From Leptolyngbya boryana PCC 6306 (GTDB lineage: Bacteria; Cyanobacteriota; Cyanobacteriia; Leptolyngbyales; Leptolyngbyaceae), in contig NZ_KB731326.1 in assembly GCF_000353285.1 (NCBI RefSeq), positions 186,001 through 250,000 on the forward strand: a DNA stretch of 64,000 nt. Reading direction: 5' to 3'. A model generated the notes under the pieces. The model searched no databases. It saw nothing but the letters and a program-made list of their open reading frames with translations, and was not told the DNA's origin. Made by a program: the position numbers and the translations under genes. Within the stretch, counting starts at the first letter, position 1; the number at the start of each line of letters is the position of its first letter. Positions 62,082-64,000 of the stretch are shown here, in pieces.

Positions 62082-64000
62082 CTAGTATCTTCGTAACGTG
62101 CGTAGCTTAAGATTTGCTGTCCAGGCGTAATGAAGCTGATTCGCTGGTAAATCGAAGGATGTTAAACACATCCCTTCGGCGCGTATTTCTGAGAATCGCC
62201 ACCAAGCAGTTGCTATTTTTTCTAGCAGCTTATTGAGAGAGGCGCTCGTCATACAGGGGTTATTCAACCTGACTGTTACTTTCAATGCACATTCGAGCAA
62301 CTGCTCTGATATCTCTTTATCAACTTGTAATGACTGCTCCAGAAGGCTCACTGATTGTGCAATCGCAATCAGCTCCGTCTCCAATTTTGCTCTCAATTCC
62401 TCATCGGTTGTATTGGCAGCATGATCACAAGCAACTCTTAATGCCAAAAATGTCGTTGTGGGTTGAGTGTCATAAAGTTCGGCAAAATTGATCGTCTTTG
62501 CTAGATGGCTCAGTTTCTCCGCTAAGTCGGCATACATTGGTAAATCACCAATGATATAAATTAGCAACGACCATTGATTTTCGCAGGTTGGTTCTGTTTC
62601 TAGCACCCCGATCGCAGTGTCTACCATCGCCTTAAGGTAGTCAGAAGCTCCCTGCCTAGCAAGATCCTCTCCCAGTACAATTGATAAATTTTTCTGACGG
62701 CTTCCGCCCCACAGTGCGCCCAAATTGTTTTGTGCTAGTGTATCGTCATCATGCCAGAGCGATATGCTGAGAAATCTTTGATCTTCTACCGTTTTTGTTG
62801 CAAAATCGGTTAAGCTTTGAACAACCCCAATTGCCTCTAGCACGCTTTGCTCGCAGTCTTGAAGAATAGCTCCCATTCCACCGACAATGAATCGAATTCG
62901 ATTCAGTCGCCTGGGAGAAAGAATATCATTCCACAGTGCGGCATCACGATCGAGAATTTCTGCGCTGATTTGCCTCATCTGATTTAGGTCGTTCAGTTCC
63001 CGACTGAAGGCTTCTAGATCCACGTCAGGCTCATAGAGTAGATTATGCAACTTACTACTATGTGCCCACGTAATTGCCAATCGAATCGATGGCGACCATT
63101 GCCGAGCCTCAAGCCAGTAGCTGAATTCTTTGTCAACTAGACATAGAATTGCCTCGAATAATTGAAATTGAATTTGTCCATCCCTACTCAGAAGCGCATT
63201 AAAGACTTGTTGAACAAGTGGAATTGAACCTGGAGAAGATAGAGCAAGGTCCAACATATGTAGTTGACAAACTGGGGAGGTCATTTTGTCAACTAATCCT
63301 TCCAGGAGTTCTTCTCTCTCGTCAGATGGTAAGTTGAGAAAAGCTTTTTTGATTTGTGATGGTAATTTTGTTGGAAAACAGGAGAATCGTTCTATGCACG
63401 TCTCCAAATCATTCACGACCAACATTGATATTGCAGCAGACTCAAGACTCTCGCTAAAGCTAAGCGATTCAGATGAATGTTGCACTAAATGAAAATGCCG
63501 CAGCAATCCAGCACCGCAAGGAGAAATCAAATCTTCAGTTGTAAACTCTTGCTCCTGATGAAGTTTCTGCTGAAATGATTCATAGAAACATCTTGCTGAT
63601 TCTCTTCGCCACTGATTTGTTTGATCGAGTCTTCTTTGTAAATCGGTTGTAGAAACGATCGCCGCTATCGCGTTTTCGTAGGTTGTGTGATCGCAATCAA
63701 ACCAAGCTGGATTTGCTCGTAATAGCTGCTCACGCACTTTAGGATTTGCGGATGCAAGTCCCATTACATCGTCTTGTATTGCAAACTTATGTACGGTTGT
63801 CAGATTCGTGAAATGCAGTTGGATCACTGTGTCACCTTGATGCACTGCCTGCACTCGATAGATTATTTCGGAGTTTGAAGCTTTAATTTCTGCTTCCCTA
63901 CCATTCATGACTGTTGAGATCGCGCTAAGAAATTCAGATGCTGAAAAGATTGGACGATGAGCAGGATCAAATTGACTTAGATTGACTGCTTCAATAATCT
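62082..64000 (-). CDS. C-terminal part of a large protein, unknown (partial)
   Basis: The frame is open from the window edge at 64000 to the stop at 62082, about 639 codons, so the start is outside. A Met at 63908 exists, but the frame upstream (IIEAVNLSQFDPAHRPIFSA) continues without a stop, so the gene is longer. The sequence is helical and rich in Leu/Ala, with a segment GLASANPKVREQLLRANPAW resembling those in helical-repeat regions of STAND/NACHT-type proteins. The N-terminal ATPase, if any, is not visible. That family call is weak. It is not on the same strand as IS110, whose transposase gene ends 150 nt away. Confidence 0.6.
   Translation of the reverse strand, partial: IIEAVNLSQFDPAHRPIFSASEFLSAISTVMNGREAEIKASNSEIIYRVQAVHQGDTVIQLHFTNLTTVHKFAIQDDVMGLASANPKVREQLLRANPAWFDCDHTTYENAIAAIVSTTDLQRRLDQTNQWRRESARCFYESFQQKLHQEQEFTTEDLISPCGAGLLRHFHLVQHSSESLSFSESLESAAISMLVVNDLETCIERFSCFPTKLPSQIKKAFLNLPSDEREELLEGLVDKMTSPVCQLHMLDLALSSPGSIPLVQQVFNALLSRDGQIQFQLFEAILCLVDKEFSYWLEARQWSPSIRLAITWAHSSKLHNLLYEPDVDLEAFSRELNDLNQMRQISAEILDRDAALWNDILSPRRLNRIRFIVGGMGAILQDCEQSVLEAIGVVQSLTDFATKTVEDQRFLSISLWHDDDTLAQNNLGALWGGSRQKNLSIVLGEDLARQGASDYLKAMVDTAIGVLETEPTCENQWSLLIYIIGDLPMYADLAEKLSHLAKTINFAELYDTQPTTTFLALRVACDHAANTTDEELRAKLETELIAIAQSVSLLEQSLQVDKEISEQLLECALKVTVRLNNPCMTSASLNKLLEKIATAWWRFSEIRAEGMCLTSFDLPANQLHYAWTANLKLRTLRRY

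Noticed and set aside
1-64000. CRISPR arrays, tRNA or rRNA genes
   Set aside because: No regularly spaced repeat series or recognisable tRNA/rRNA signature was seen on either strand.

Overview
The window looks like chromosome from a filamentous, Leptolyngbya-type cyanobacterium. The HIP1 octamer GCGATCGC is frequent in the resident genes. Many families here are mainly cyanobacterial: DUF1822, DUF928, CHASE2-CHAT proteins, CHAT-TPR and caspase proteins, and multi-sensor Ser/Thr kinases. The genus is an inference. No rRNA, tRNA or CRISPR array was seen.

Layout. 1-0.6 kb: the end of an unknown gene and a 38-nt hairpin repeat. 0.64-7.96 kb (minus strand): three group II introns nested inside one another. 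Intron C sits in the reverse transcriptase (RT) gene of intron B, and B sits in the RT gene of intron A. 8-10.2 kb: remains of a tyrosine recombinase, an IS1-like element and an IS5-like element. 10.2-29 kb: mostly exported proteins (helical-repeat solenoids, TPR proteins, lipoproteins, a family of small repeat-bearing secreted proteins, an RTX protein, a META-domain protein) plus two enzymes. 28.5-38.8 kb: two divergent operons. One is sigma-like factor, DUF1822, CHAT-CHASE2, DUF928. The other is CHAT-TPR followed by a caspase-like protease. 39-43 kb: a secreted-protein gene split by IS1, then a second CHAT-TPR gene that lacks an intact caspase partner. 43.2-49 kb: a 5' fragment of intron A and three consecutive ISL3 elements, the last of which cuts off a large Ser/Thr kinase gene. 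52-59 kb: small membrane and stress genes (HdeD, MarC, TSUP, LuxR-type regulator, UspA, EamA) and a second IS630 copy. 59-64 kb: DUF3037 next to a HipA-like remnant, a dead IS1 element, an IS110 element and a large gene running off the window.

How the parts work together. Eight copies of one promoter-like motif, all on the minus strand, lie upstream of minus-strand genes or operons between 10.9 and 40.5 kb. They suggest one regulon, mostly of exported proteins. A sigma-like factor is encoded in the same region beside two kinds of caspase-fold protein, so a proteolysis-linked transcriptional response is an attractive but untested idea. Several broken genes can be rebuilt exactly by removing an insertion: the two interrupted RT genes, the IS630-split gene at 22.4 kb and the IS1-split gene at 39-40 kb.
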